From a virus: a DNA stretch of 40,293 nucleotides. Below the pieces are notes generated by a model. It did not search any database. It saw nothing but the letters and a program-made list of their open reading frames with translations, and had not been told where the DNA came from. Shown one piece after another: positions 31,519-40,077 of this stretch. The DNA is taken from the IMG/VR virus record IMGVR_UViG_3300032282_001107, positions 1 through 40,293 of that record; one strand, written 5' to 3'. The first letter of the stretch is position 1; the number at the start of each line of letters is the position of its first letter. Position numbers and translations under genes: made by a program.

Positions 31519-32396
31519 TAGTAGGGCATCTGTCCAGAGTTAATAAACGCGTCCACATCGTCCATTGTGTATGGAGTAGCGGTGAGCGAGTTATGGTAGG
31601 CATTACGTTGCTTGATGAAATCATTGAGCATCTGATACGCTTGCGGGTTGATCGGCTCAGTCTTGGTAAGTTTTTCACCCTTAGCGTTTGTCAGGCGTCG
31701 AACACCACCGTACCTTGTCAAAAGGTCCTGAGCACCCGCACCACGAGTCTTTACCAACGTCTTATAAATTGAACGCACCAGTGGACCACTATTGTTACCA
31801 TAATTATCCTTCAACCAATCTAGTCCGCGGCGCTCTTTTGGAGCGCCAGCGTTAAGATACCTGAAGATTGCCATGCGGTCAGCAATGCTTGCGCCACCAC
31901 CGTCGCCACCACCGCCACCACCACCGCCGCCGCCGCCAGAGCGGCGGGCAGCAGCCTCCTGCTGCGCCTGCAACGCAGCCTGTGCCTTCGCGTTGTACAC
32001 ATCACCCTGAATACCAGACTGGAACGCAGCACGCATCCGTCCGACGCCCGCTTGGCGGTCGTTGGACAGGTTCTGGTACATCTGCTGCTGCTGCTGCTGG
32101 TAGGTGTTCTGAGCGTTGGCGGCGTTCTGGAGCGCCTGCATCTGATAGTGCGTGCGAGGATCCTGCTGGATCCCCTGCCCCGCCAAGTCAGCGGCCCCAA
32201 CCGACTGGGACCGCTGGAGGTCAGCCATCCGCTGCATAAGACCAGTATTTACCTGCTGAGCCTGTTGGGCGTTGAAATCAGTCGTTTGCTGACGCATTCG
32301 ACGGATCTCATCCTCGTACCCGTTGTACACGCCCTGCATGCGCTCTTGCGCCTGTCGACCCCACAAATCATAATCAGGGTTCAAATAATCTACCAT
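31518..32396 (-). CDS. Gln/Gly-rich virion protein, probable ejection protein (292 aa)
   Basis: Helical N-terminal part (DYDLWGRQAQERMQGVYNGY) with many Q, N and A residues, a Gln run at about 100-105 and a Gly run at about 154-168, then a structured C-terminus with a helical repeat (RDWLK-type segments and YGGVRRLTNAKGE). The composition resembles internal virion proteins that cross the envelope at infection. Position between two other such genes and before the giant protein supports this. ATG 32396 is TAATG-coupled; a longer upstream start is unlikely. Confidence 0.6.
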   Translation of the reverse strand: MVDYLNPDYDLWGRQAQERMQGVYNGYEDEIRRMRQQTTDFNAQQAQQVNTGLMQRMADLQRSQSVGAADLAGQGIQQDPRTHYQMQALQNAANAQNTYQQQQQQMYQNLSNDRQAGVGRMRAAFQSGIQGDVYNAKAQAALQAQQEAAARRSGGGGGGGGGGGDGGGASIADRMAIFRYLNAGAPKERRGLDWLKDNYGNNSGPLVRSIYKTLVKTRGAGAQDLLTRYGGVRRLTNAKGEKLTKTEPINPQAYQMLNDFIKQRNAYHNSLTATPYTMDDVDAFINSGQMPY

Positions 32397-32821
32397 TACG
32401 CTGTCCCCCTGATCTGCGCAGCCTTCTGCGCCCAATACATTCGCTGCTGGTCTTCAATGTTGGCCATCATATCTTCGTAGCCACCTCGGCTCTCATCCGA
32501 CTGATTGGCATAATTGGCTCTCTGGTTGTAGTAGTCCTCGGCCAACCTGCCGAACGAGTCCTGTCGTTCAGCATCAAAATCCTGCATCTCTCGGTTATAG
32601 ATCCCACTTGTCATAAGTCCCCGCTGGTTGAACCCACGGGGAAACGATGCCCGCGCCTTGTTCCAGTTACGAGTCTGCGACCCAAAGTCGCGCCCGTAAC
32701 GGGAGTCCAACTGGCTTGTCTGGAGGTTGATGCGGTTCAGGGACGACGAGTAGTTCCGCATCGCGGAACGCTTCTGGGAGTCGTATGAGTACTGTTGGGT
32801 GGGATCAAGATCGTACGGCAT
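32396..32821 (-). CDS. Arg/Gln/Asn-rich virion protein, probable ejection protein (141 aa)
   Basis: Polar, helical, low-hydrophobicity protein starting MPYDLDPTQQYSYDSQKRSA and rich in Q, R, S, Y and N. With the two genes that follow it may form the set of ejection proteins typical of podoviruses (compare T7 gp14-gp16 or P22 gp7, gp16, gp20). No sequence family confirmed. A GAGGTG site with long spacing precedes the start; a T and A-rich TATATA stretch lies just upstream. Confidence 0.55.
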   Translation of the reverse strand: MPYDLDPTQQYSYDSQKRSAMRNYSSSLNRINLQTSQLDSRYGRDFGSQTRNWNKARASFPRGFNQRGLMTSGIYNREMQDFDAERQDSFGRLAEDYYNQRANYANQSDESRGGYEDMMANIEDQQRMYWAQKAAQIRGTA

Positions 32822-32858
32822 ATTGTGTTGTCACCTCTATATAAAGTGGGGTCGTCCC

Positions 32859-33434
32859 CTAGTCCGTTGGGAATCTAAAGTTATAAATTCTACCGAAGAG
32901 GCTGTCCCAAGGTTTGTTGCCCCAGTTTTTCCATTGTCCATCCATGTCAAATCCGCCATCGGGATTTCCTCCAATGCGAGACAACTGGCCCCATACGTTT
33001 CCCGAAATGGACACCCAACCATCATCACCAATTGCCAACCAACAAACTGGAGCAGTGATGGTATACACATTACTCAAACCAGTAGCCCAATAACTAGCAG
33101 AACGATTGCCATCTTGAAGCCAACTAGGAATCGCTCTGGCAACATTAAGTCCGCTCTCAGAAACTGGACGATAGCCAGTGGGCAACTGAAAAAGATTGCC
33201 GTTGGCAGCGGTTCCTCCAGAGTAATACCAACGTCCCTCAAGTTCAACTTGTCCATGAGAGTTCTTACGATAACGCAAGGAACTCAGATAAGAACCTACG
33301 CCAGATGCAAACGTAAAAGACGTCTGCCAAGTACCATCAGTTGCGACAGCGGTAGCAAGATTGGTTTTGTCCAGCATGACATAGCCGTCCTTGGACGGCG
33401 ACAAGTCGGAGCGGACCTTAACCCAATTAGGCAA
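32859..33434 (-). CDS. Tail fibre or receptor-binding protein (191 aa)
   Basis: C-terminal tail-fibre type beta-sandwich. Seen: SSLRYRKNSHGQVELEGRWY, YSGGTAANGNLFQLPTGYRP and a C-terminal strand series. The pattern Y-R-K-x-x-x-G-x-V-x-L-x-G with a later LPxGYRP is common in phage fibre tip domains. Start is TTG, overlapping the preceding gene by eight bases, with AGG upstream; ATG at 33377 is an alternative. It probably binds the host surface. Confidence 0.7.
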   Translation of the reverse strand: MPNWVKVRSDLSPSKDGYVMLDKTNLATAVATDGTWQTSFTFASGVGSYLSSLRYRKNSHGQVELEGRWYYSGGTAANGNLFQLPTGYRPVSESGLNVARAIPSWLQDGNRSASYWATGLSNVYTITAPVCWLAIGDDGWVSISGNVWGQLSRIGGNPDGGFDMDGQWKNWGNKPWDSLFGRIYNFRFPTD

Positions 33435-34095
33435 GAGCAGCCTGCCTACGAACAGTCAACGCAAGGTTGATGTACTGCGCCGTAAATGCCGTGGAGAACG
33501 AAGCCCGCTGGGTAGCCAGCAAACGGGCCTTGACAATATACGGCGAGGCATACGCCTTCTTGGCAATCTTGATGATCGTCACAGAGCCATATGCCGCAGT
33601 TTCGGGGGCCACGAGCAAACACGCAGAGTTCTGACGAGCCGCAGTCTCCCACGTTGCCCCATTGTCAAACGAAACTTCCAACGTCGTAAGAATCGTAGAG
33701 TTCCCATTGCCGCCACTGTACTCCACGCTGGCCGTAGCCTCCAAGACCAAGTCAGAAGCAGTCGCATTGACAGGGATAGCCGTACCAGAATCGACGGTAG
33801 CAAGCGACGTAAAGGCTGGGGATGTCGCAACCGTAACGCTAGCAGGAGTGCTTGTGAACGTCATCTCGCCACTATACGCATTGCGCAAGGCGTCAACATA
33901 CGCCTTGCGCGTAAAATCATTGGCTGCTACGGGATCCGTGGATGGACCCGAAGGCACAGAGGTAAAAGCCAGCGAAGCATCCTTGAGGATGCAGTAGGTG
34001 TCAACGTACGACTTGATTGCGTCGAAATTGGAGTTGACATCCGCAGCCACAGCATCAGTATTGGCAGTGAATTCGATAGGACTGGGCATTGCCAT
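33427..34095 (-). CDS. Tail fibre-type structural protein (222 aa)
   Basis: N-terminus MAMPSPIEFTANTDAVAADV then NSNFDAIKSYVDT, a motif often found at the start of phage fibre or tail proteins that attach to the tail. A beta-rich remainder has a low-complexity T, S, A and V-rich stretch. TAATG coupling at 34095 sets the start. Together with the next gene it probably makes a fibre complex. Confidence 0.65.
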   Translation of the reverse strand: MAMPSPIEFTANTDAVAADVNSNFDAIKSYVDTYCILKDASLAFTSVPSGPSTDPVAANDFTRKAYVDALRNAYSGEMTFTSTPASVTVATSPAFTSLATVDSGTAIPVNATASDLVLEATASVEYSGGNGNSTILTTLEVSFDNGATWETAARQNSACLLVAPETAAYGSVTIIKIAKKAYASPYIVKARLLATQRASFSTAFTAQYINLALTVRRQAALA

Positions 34096-35765
34096 TAGGA
34101 TCTCACTCTCTTCGGGATGTACTTCCAAGTAATACTGTTCACGCCCCACTTGACCGTCGTGGTCGTAGGGCCAACAATCTTCAACGCCACGGCAGTCGCC
34201 CTACCAAGGCGACTGCCTCTCGTGATGCCCTGAGGCAAGCCCACGCCCAGCGCCCATTGCTTCTCGTCCCACTTGCCCACATCCCACACAAGAGCAGTGC
34301 CAGAGTTGGTGGTTGAGTTCAAGTAGAAAGTTCCGCCAACGTTCGTGTTGTCGTAGTCACGATACGTCGTACAAGTCAACTGATAATCTTCGTCCTTGCG
34401 GTACACAAACACAGGACGACGCCATGACTTGACGACCGCAGGGTTGCCCACATCGACCCACGGGGTCGTGTACTCAGTCAGGATTGGCTCGCCCGTGCCC
34501 GTCAGGTTGTCGGTGTCGCCCGTCTGGTGCAACGCAATAATCTTCGTACGTCCCTGCGAGTAGGAGCAGGTCAACCACTTGGGGTCGGTGGCAGGCGGAG
34601 CATAGTCCAGCATGACGCCAAGACCAGCACCAAGCGAAACGTCGCCAAACTGGTAGTGGGTCCACCCACCCTGCTTGTTGCGCGAGCGCAACGCTGGATC
34701 TAGAACATATACATCCGTATTGCCCGTGATCCCAACGTCGCAAGGCAGCGACACCCACAACCGTTGCTTCAACCAGCCCATTGTGATTGTGGCCCGCTGA
34801 GTGCGGTCCACAGTGCCGTCCTCTACAATCGGGCGCATCGGCTGGAACACATCATGGATCCCAGTACCATCATAAAAGTAGACGCCCTCGGGCCACGAGA
34901 AGAAATAGACCCCAGCCTCCGTCACAGCAATAGCCTGTTGTGAAACCGCACCAATACTGCGGGACAAGTTTACAACTTCAAATGTGTCGGCATCATAACC
35001 ACGAATGAGGAAAACTGAATTGCTTTTGAAGACGAGAAGCCCATCACGCCAAGAAGCAATGCCAGTAATAGAGTCGCCAGCGCCAGACTCAATATCAATG
35101 TAGTCGCTGCTGCGCCAATCTTCAGGAAACCCTTCATGAGACCACCTTACCCTGTTTGGATGGTTCTTCTCGGAACCACCACTCGTTTCATAAGTGTTTG
35201 CAACCCATACAAAGTCGCGGTGAGTCAAGATGAACTCAGCCTTAGGCATGCGCCCGTTGGTCCTCGTCCCAATGGTCTCAGACCACGACGGCGTCACGGA
35301 CGGATCCGTGAGCGCCGTACCCGTCGATCCGTTCCAGCGAATCGGTACCGCCGTACCCCCGCGAGTAATATAGCAAACCACATTTCCAAGCGAAGTGGGA
35401 TCACGAAACGACGCACCTTGCATCGTTCCCGTGTACGCAGTTGACCATGGAGCGGAGCCCGTACCCACTTGCGTAAACGCAGTGCCATCGTTTGTGGAAT
35501 ACGCAATACTTTGACCCTGTTGACAAATCAACTGACGAGTTGAACCATTGGGAGTGTAATGTCCCCACATATTCTTGATGGTCGAAGTCAGGGCCGTGCT
35601 GTTCAATCGCGCTGTGCCATCACGGCGCGCAAAGCCACCCAGCGGATCAAAATCGACATTCAAACATGAGGCGGTCTCGTTTGGACCCAACTGGAACGGG
35701 TCCGCGTTGAGGTTCAAACCACCTTGAAAGTCTGACATTGGCTGGGTCGAAATGCGCTGGGGCAT
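34095..35765 (-). CDS. Tail nozzle or tail tubular protein-like (556 aa)
   Basis: Begins MPQRISTQPMSDFQGGLNLN, then ADPFQLGPNETASCLNVDFD and PLGGFARRDG. This GGLN, LGPNE and RRDG opening is typical of podovirus nozzle or tail tubular proteins (T7 gp12 or P22 gp10 type) and related virion proteins. The rest is beta-propeller-like, with repeated W, G and Y motifs (RVRWSHEGFPEDWRSSDYID, WREGLLVF-type strands). It should cap the tail tube. The previous gene is the adaptor, consistent with connector-nozzle order. Confidence 0.75.
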   Translation of the reverse strand: MPQRISTQPMSDFQGGLNLNADPFQLGPNETASCLNVDFDPLGGFARRDGTARLNSTALTSTIKNMWGHYTPNGSTRQLICQQGQSIAYSTNDGTAFTQVGTGSAPWSTAYTGTMQGASFRDPTSLGNVVCYITRGGTAVPIRWNGSTGTALTDPSVTPSWSETIGTRTNGRMPKAEFILTHRDFVWVANTYETSGGSEKNHPNRVRWSHEGFPEDWRSSDYIDIESGAGDSITGIASWRDGLLVFKSNSVFLIRGYDADTFEVVNLSRSIGAVSQQAIAVTEAGVYFFSWPEGVYFYDGTGIHDVFQPMRPIVEDGTVDRTQRATITMGWLKQRLWVSLPCDVGITGNTDVYVLDPALRSRNKQGGWTHYQFGDVSLGAGLGVMLDYAPPATDPKWLTCSYSQGRTKIIALHQTGDTDNLTGTGEPILTEYTTPWVDVGNPAVVKSWRRPVFVYRKDEDYQLTCTTYRDYDNTNVGGTFYLNSTTNSGTALVWDVGKWDEKQWALGVGLPQGITRGSRLGRATAVALKIVGPTTTTVKWGVNSITWKYIPKRVRS

Positions 35766-35768
35766 GCG

Positions 35769-36485
35769 CTATTCCCATTCGTACGCAAGCGGGCCAAGGA
35801 CCCGCTGCGTGCGGTACGGCTCGCCACTACGCCCACCACCGTTCATGACCAGCGGCTGGGCGGTCACGTTCCCGCGCCAACGCTTAGCAAGATTCTTCAA
35901 CTCGCTCGTAAACTCCGAACGGTAAAACTGTGCCATCTCGGGGTCGTCCTGCTGTGCGTACGCACGCGAAAGAGCCCACTGGGCGATGAGCGGGTGGAAC
36001 TCCTCGGGCATGTCGGGAGTCTGGTCGCTGCTCGTCACCCAATTCCAGTCGGGCTGACGGATCCCAGAGACCCAGTAGTAGTCGTTTGTCTCGGACGGAG
36101 CAGGCCAGAGGTACAGGATCCGTCCCCACTGGCTGAACGACTGAGGACGCCCAGAAGGGGCGTCGTCTCGGTACTCGGAACGGATCTGACGGTGATCACG
36201 AGGCGTCAACGAGTAATTGATGCCTCGGACATCATCAATGAACTGGAGCGGTGTCGGGGTGGTCATCCCAGCCTCAGCATCCAGATCGTAGGACTGCTGA
36301 TTGGCTACAGTATAGAAGTAGTACTCAACTTGAAGCCACGTGGGTGATTCTTCAAAGAACGAGATGATGCGGATGACTGCATCTCGCATGAACACATCAA
36401 GCAACTCGTTGGGCAACTCGTCCGTGTCAACGTCCAAGTGCGTTCGCACGAACGAACGGATGGCGGATGCTGTCATTGCTGCCAT
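35769..36485 (-). CDS. Head-tail adaptor or tail tubular A-like protein (238 aa)
   Basis: Helical N-terminus with a connector-like segment (LPNELLDVFMRDAVIRIISF) and central LYLWPAPSETNDYYWVSGIR, then MPEEFHPLIAQWALSRAYAQ. These features match adaptor and tail tubular proteins of podoviruses (T7 gp11 or P22 gp4 type) that sit between portal and nozzle. It ends three bases before the nozzle gene. Start ATG 36485. Confidence 0.75.
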   Translation of the reverse strand: MAAMTASAIRSFVRTHLDVDTDELPNELLDVFMRDAVIRIISFFEESPTWLQVEYYFYTVANQQSYDLDAEAGMTTPTPLQFIDDVRGINYSLTPRDHRQIRSEYRDDAPSGRPQSFSQWGRILYLWPAPSETNDYYWVSGIRQPDWNWVTSSDQTPDMPEEFHPLIAQWALSRAYAQQDDPEMAQFYRSEFTSELKNLAKRWRGNVTAQPLVMNGGGRSGEPYRTQRVLGPLAYEWE

Positions 36486-36488
36486 CCG

Positions 36489-36740
36489 TTATTCCCCTTC
36501 CTGAGACCCTCGCAGGTGTCCAATACAGCGTTCGCGCGTCTTGACTTTTGATGCTGAGCAGTAGGTTCCATCCTTCTTGATGGCTCCACACGCATTGTCA
36601 TCACCGATGTACTCTGCGCCCATGGTGAGCGTCTGGTAAGCATCGGCATGGAGGGTGCGTCCGTTGAAAGACGCACCCTCCCGCAGCCCAGCGGGGCTAG
36701 AGCCAGTCGGCTGACCGACTGGCTGCCGATCACCACTCAT
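36489..36740 (-). CDS. Small Cys-containing virion-block protein (83 aa)
   Basis: Contains ACGAIKKDGTYCSASKVKTRERCIGHLRG, with three Cys and a His spaced as in small phage zinc-binding proteins of the C-x(n)-C-x(n)-C-x-x-H type. The N-terminal half (QPTGSSPAGLREGASFNGRT) seems to belong to the same protein. TGATG coupling at 36740 fixes the start, though two strong hairpins lie in its first third. Function unknown. Confidence 0.55.
   Translation of the reverse strand: MSGDRQPVGQPTGSSPAGLREGASFNGRTLHADAYQTLTMGAEYIGDDNACGAIKKDGTYCSASKVKTRERCIGHLRGSQEGE
36650..36681 (-). terminator. 12-bp hairpin inside a coding region
   Basis: Perfect stem GGAGGGTGCGTC / GACGCACCCTCC with an eight-base loop, about 60 bases into the 83-residue gene. 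Possible attenuator after the capsid and decoration genes. Confidence 0.45.
36701..36724 (-). terminator. 10-bp hairpin inside a coding region
   Basis: Perfect stem AGCCAGTCGG / CCGACTGGCT with CTGA loop, within the first codons of the 83-residue gene, 20 bases before the hairpin at 36650-36681. Confidence 0.45.
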
Positions 36741-37105
36741 CAGGTGAGGTCCGCCACGATGACGTTGAACGTCCGCGAAGCGCCAGTGGTGGCACCCGTG
36801 GAGTCGAACGAGAACGTGACGACATCGGTGGCCGTAATGGTGGCACCCGTCAGGATCTGGCCCGTCGGCAGAGCCGTCGTCGGGGCGACCCCGATGACGA
36901 TATCCCCGAGCGCAACACCAGTGATCGAACCAGAAGCGACCGTGCCGCTACTGGAGAGAACGGCAGCAGCAGTGCTGGCGGCACCCTGCGTCGGCGTGGT
37001 GATGGTGACGGTGGCCTGATAGAAACCCTTGATCGGGAGGGCGGAATTGAGGTAGAAGTCCTCTTCCAAGTGGACGATGCTCTTGGTAACGCTTGCAGCA
37101 GCCAT
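36740..37105 (-). CDS. Capsid decoration-type protein (121 aa)
   Basis: Small beta-rich T, A, V and G-rich protein starting MAAASVTKSIVHLEEDFYLN, encoded directly after the major capsid gene. Many phages place a decoration or head-stabilising protein here. The N-terminal HLEEDFYLNSALPIKGFYQA is more polar than the repeat part. Ribosome site AAGGAG is well placed. A hairpin separates it from the capsid gene. Confidence 0.65.
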   Translation of the reverse strand: MAAASVTKSIVHLEEDFYLNSALPIKGFYQATVTITTPTQGAASTAAAVLSSSGTVASGSITGVALGDIVIGVAPTTALPTGQILTGATITATDVVTFSFDSTGATTGASRTFNVIVADLT

Positions 37106-37127
37106 GTGGCTATCTCCTTAGGGGTTC

Positions 37128-37170
37128 GGGGGGAACAGGGGATCCGTCCCTGTTCCCCCCGTGGACGGAT
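37128..37170 (-). terminator. Hairpins after the capsid gene
   Basis: Hairpin one: 13-bp stem GGGGGGAACAGGG / CCCTGTTCCCCCC at 37128-37160. Hairpin two: ATCCGTCC / GGACGGAT at 37142-37149 and 37163-37170, which shares bases with the first, so the two exclude each other. Likely terminator or attenuator between capsid and decoration genes. Confidence 0.55.
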
Positions 37171-37172
37171 TA

Positions 37173-38150
37173 CTAGGCCATCACGCCGAGGTAACGGCGG
37201 TTGCTCGTGACGAGGTTACCGTAGCAGAGGATCTGCGAGTAACGAGCGTCCTGACCGTGCGGCTTCTCAAACGGCGTGTTCTTGAGCCAAACGTCCGAGT
37301 GGACCTTCAACTTGAGGAACTGCGAGTTCAAGAAGTACATCTTGGCCTCGGTGAGGGCAGCGTCCCACATGACAGGGGCCGACTTGTAGAGAAGGTTCTC
37401 AAAGCCAGCATCCGCCGTCTTGGTCGACTGGTACCGCAACTGCGGCTGGAGCAAACCCTCGTAACGCTCCCACGCAGTCTGCGTGGTGAGGATGAAGTCG
37501 GGCTTGATCCGACCATTAGAGCAGGTGTTGTAGATGCTGGACATATCCGCAATCGTGTATGCATCCAGCGCGCTACCAGTAGCATCCTTGTACTGGTTCA
37601 CCCACCAACGGTTACCCGCAGCATTAGTGTTGCTGGAGGCAATACCACCAGGAGAGATGGTCTGCGAACCAGTTGCAGCAGCCTCAATGAACGACTTGAG
37701 ACCACTCCAGTTCTTGCTGGAGTTACCCGTACCATCACCGTACAGCATGGTGTTCATGCCATCGGTCAACGACATCTCGGCCTGATCAATCTTGGCCTTG
37801 AGGAGCGACATAACCGCAGACTCGCCGCGGTTCTTCGCCTCTTCGATACCGCTGATCGCGATAGAGACAGCGTACTGCTTCCAGTCGTACACGGCAGAAG
37901 TGATGCCGTCCTGCGGCGTGGTCAGAATGTTGTCGTAGCCAGCATACGAGCCGACAGTGTCGTTTGCCTCGTAGAGCAGCGGCTCCACGATCTGCTCGCC
38001 GCCGTTGACCTTCTCAACGTGGCCCGCTTCCTTCAACCAGTAAAGAAGCGTGACGTTCTTAAAGAGGTTGTCTTCAATCTTCGGGGTGTAGTTCTTGAGG
38101 GTGGTCGAAACCAGTGCATCCCAAGAAATAGTCTGCGAAACCGCAGCCAT
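37173..38150 (-). CDS. Major capsid protein
   Basis: 325-residue capsid protein following the scaffold gene. Features: N-terminal DALVSTTLKNYTPKIEDNLF, an A-domain-like centre with NTMLYGDGTGNSSKNWSGLK and a C-terminal segment DAALTEAKMYFLNSQFLKLK, followed by VHSDVWLKN. These motifs fit the HK97-type capsid family of tailed phages. Placement between scaffold and decoration protein agrees. AAGGAG upstream of the ATG, 34-base spacing from the scaffold stop. Confidence 0.9.
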   Translation of the reverse strand: MAAVSQTISWDALVSTTLKNYTPKIEDNLFKNVTLLYWLKEAGHVEKVNGGEQIVEPLLYEANDTVGSYAGYDNILTTPQDGITSAVYDWKQYAVSIAISGIEEAKNRGESAVMSLLKAKIDQAEMSLTDGMNTMLYGDGTGNSSKNWSGLKSFIEAAATGSQTISPGGIASSNTNAAGNRWWVNQYKDATGSALDAYTIADMSSIYNTCSNGRIKPDFILTTQTAWERYEGLLQPQLRYQSTKTADAGFENLLYKSAPVMWDAALTEAKMYFLNSQFLKLKVHSDVWLKNTPFEKPHGQDARYSQILCYGNLVTSNRRYLGVMA

Positions 38151-38184
38151 GGTGTATTCTCCTTATGTCGGACGTTATCGGTCG

Positions 38185-38955
38185 TTACTCGTAACCAAGT
38201 TCTTGCTTAGCAGCCGCCCATGCGTCCATGACAGACTCCACCATCTGAGTGGGAGCCGACACCGTGCCCTGCGCTCGCGATCCACCAGCAACGGGCGGGG
38301 CGCCTCGCTTTGCAGCGAGCGCCCGCTCGTTCGCCTCTCGGCGAGACTGCTCCGACTCGGTACGCTTGTTGTACAACAACAAGGCCGCTTCCAGATCGGG
38401 GATCTCCTGATCAATCGCAAACTCAAGCACGTTGCCCCAGTCAAACTCACCGTACCGCTGGCTCAAACCAGCAAGTTCGGTTTCGATCTCCTGCTGCATG
38501 CGCATGCTGCGCTGCTCTTCGATGAAGGCACGGTGCTCTCGCAACTCCATTTCGACTGGGTCAAGTTCCTCAAGCGACTGCTCTTGCATATCCAAACCGA
38601 GGTGTCGCTGCAACGCTTCCAGCGTTGCCTGCGGATCGGTCTCCAGCGCGTGCAGCAACTGTTCCGCCTGAGCCAACTCTTGCCGCTGGCGGGACAGGTC
38701 CTGAGTCTTCTTGGTGTAGTCGGACTGGCGAAGATAGCCTCGTTCCAGTTCATCCAGAGTCACCTGAGTGCCGTCTGACAGAGTGAGTCTGTCTCCTGCG
38801 CTCTCGGGTGCCTCTACAGTAGGTTCCGTGTCGCCAAAAGAGACCTTGTCCTCTCCGAACAGATTATCGCTGCCGAAATCGGGGGCCGTAGTAGCGGTGG
38901 TGTCAACTGCTGCGTTAGTGTCGGCGGTCAGAGTGCCGAGCGTTGTATCGTCCAT
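38185..38955 (-). CDS. Scaffolding protein
   Basis: Acidic, helical protein of 256 residues typical of capsid scaffolds: acidic N-terminus, then TLDELERGYLRQSDYTKKTQ and DLSRQRQELAQAEQLLHALE (about residues 65-105), a Gln and Glu-rich middle, and a basic Arg and Lys-rich C-terminus that would contact the capsid shell. Encoded directly before the major capsid protein. AAGGA ribosome site upstream. The 86-base region upstream holds a palindrome and a TATA-like element, a likely late promoter. Confidence 0.85.
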   Translation of the reverse strand: MDDTTLGTLTADTNAAVDTTATTAPDFGSDNLFGEDKVSFGDTEPTVEAPESAGDRLTLSDGTQVTLDELERGYLRQSDYTKKTQDLSRQRQELAQAEQLLHALETDPQATLEALQRHLGLDMQEQSLEELDPVEMELREHRAFIEEQRSMRMQQEIETELAGLSQRYGEFDWGNVLEFAIDQEIPDLEAALLLYNKRTESEQSRREANERALAAKRGAPPVAGGSRAQGTVSAPTQMVESVMDAWAAAKQELGYE

Positions 38956-39026
38956 GTGTCCTTCTAGGAGTGGCTGTGCCTTGTTCCGTGGGGGATGGAA
39001 TGAGGGTAGTTCCCTCTACCTATAGC

Positions 39027-39040
39027 GGGACAAGTGTCCC
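39027..39040. promoter_or_regulatory. Palindrome upstream of scaffold, candidate operator
   Basis: GGGACA-AG-TGTCCC. It shares its core with the palindrome at 6055-6076. In the minus direction it is followed within a few bases by CTATAGG, about 70 bases before the scaffold start, so it could lie in a late promoter. Confidence 0.45.
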
Positions 39041-39041
39041 C

Positions 39042-40076
39042 TTAGGAGGTCACTCGTACCGCTGCGGCAGGCTTGGCCGTGTTGTCGGCACGGAACATAC
39101 CCGTACTGGGCTCCCAAGTACCACCGATAGCCCCGTCCCTGACCATAAACACGGACTCCAGACCCCACGTGGCTCCACGGGTATCAAATGCGGTCTTATA
39201 GTACCCCATCCACTCGGCCTGCTTGGCCTCATCAAACACATGGGTCCCATCCCACTGCGTCACCGTATAACTAGAAGGTGCCCCATACTCGGTTGCTGCA
39301 AAAGTTGGGTTGACCCCATACAGCGAAACCATACTGTTTTTCAGATCCACAACCTGTTTATTCACGCACCACGAGTAATTAGACATGGGGGAGTGCGGGA
39401 AGTCGTACGGATGGATTCCGATCATGTCGAACGAGGTCTTCAGGCTGGCGTTGGCCGCACAAGCGGCCAAGAACCAAGTGTTCGGCTGGTACGCACCAGC
39501 GGCGGGCGACAACCCACCCGTGATCGTTTTGACAGTCGGGTACGCCGCCTTGACGGCAGCGTGAGCGGTCACACACATCCGAGCCCACTGGGTAGCGTCA
39601 CGGGTCGTGGAAAACGTGGTCAGGTTCGGCTCGTTCCAGAACTCAACGTGCGTAATCGTACCGACTCCACGAGCAATATAGGACACCAACGACGCAGCGT
39701 ACGAGTCGCAAGCAGCCTGATCCACGGGCAAGATACGGTCATTGCGGAAGACACAAAGCAGCAACTTCAGGCCGCGGGATTGACACCCAGCAATGATATA
39801 ATCCAAGGCTTCAATGCCCCAGCCAATCTCAAAAGCGTACCGATAGTGGCTGTAGCCTTGTTGCTTTGCCAAGTCCATGCACTGACCATGCGCAGAGTTG
39901 GACTGCGCTGGCGCAGAAATACACCGCACGCGCGTAGACGCAGCGGGGGCCGTGTTCTCTACGGTTGGCGTCGTGGTGGTGGTGATTGTTGTAGTGGTGT
40001 TGGGGCGGGGTACTCCCGTACGCTTGATGGGCCTGCTCCTGTTCCAGTAGGTGGTTATCGGGCTACGTCGTGTCAT
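39042..40076 (-). CDS. Glycoside hydrolase-like protein (NEP motif, TIM barrel)
   Basis: 344 residues. After a short basic N-terminus and a Thr-rich linker (about 27-38), the sequence fits a clan-A TIM-barrel glycosidase of the GH5 or GH39 kind. Seen: HVEFWNEPN with acid-base Glu 149, FDMIGIHPYD (216-225) and FAATEYGAP with probable nucleophile Glu 263. It should cleave beta-glycosidic bonds in a host surface or capsule polysaccharide. It is encoded directly after a tail-fibre-like partial gene and before the scaffold, so a virion-attached depolymerase is likely. No signal peptide. AAGG ribosome site. Confidence 0.75.
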   Translation of the reverse strand: MTRRSPITTYWNRSRPIKRTGVPRPNTTTTITTTTTPTVENTAPAASTRVRCISAPAQSNSAHGQCMDLAKQQGYSHYRYAFEIGWGIEALDYIIAGCQSRGLKLLLCVFRNDRILPVDQAACDSYAASLVSYIARGVGTITHVEFWNEPNLTTFSTTRDATQWARMCVTAHAAVKAAYPTVKTITGGLSPAAGAYQPNTWFLAACAANASLKTSFDMIGIHPYDFPHSPMSNYSWCVNKQVVDLKNSMVSLYGVNPTFAATEYGAPSSYTVTQWDGTHVFDEAKQAEWMGYYKTAFDTRGATWGLESVFMVRDGAIGGTWEPSTGMFRADNTAKPAAAVRVTS

Positions 40077-40077
40077 C

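Noticed and set aside
31915-31940. Triplet repeat encoding the Gly run as a mobile repeat
   Set aside because: It is a simple codon run in a low-complexity protein segment, not a mobile element.
37161-38210. Plus-strand open frame of 349 codons
   Set aside because: Antisense to the capsid gene, which has clear structural motifs.
39015-39040. T7-type RNA polymerase promoter near CTATAGG upstream of scaffold
   Set aside because: Match is only partial and no single-subunit RNA polymerase gene is seen in the window.
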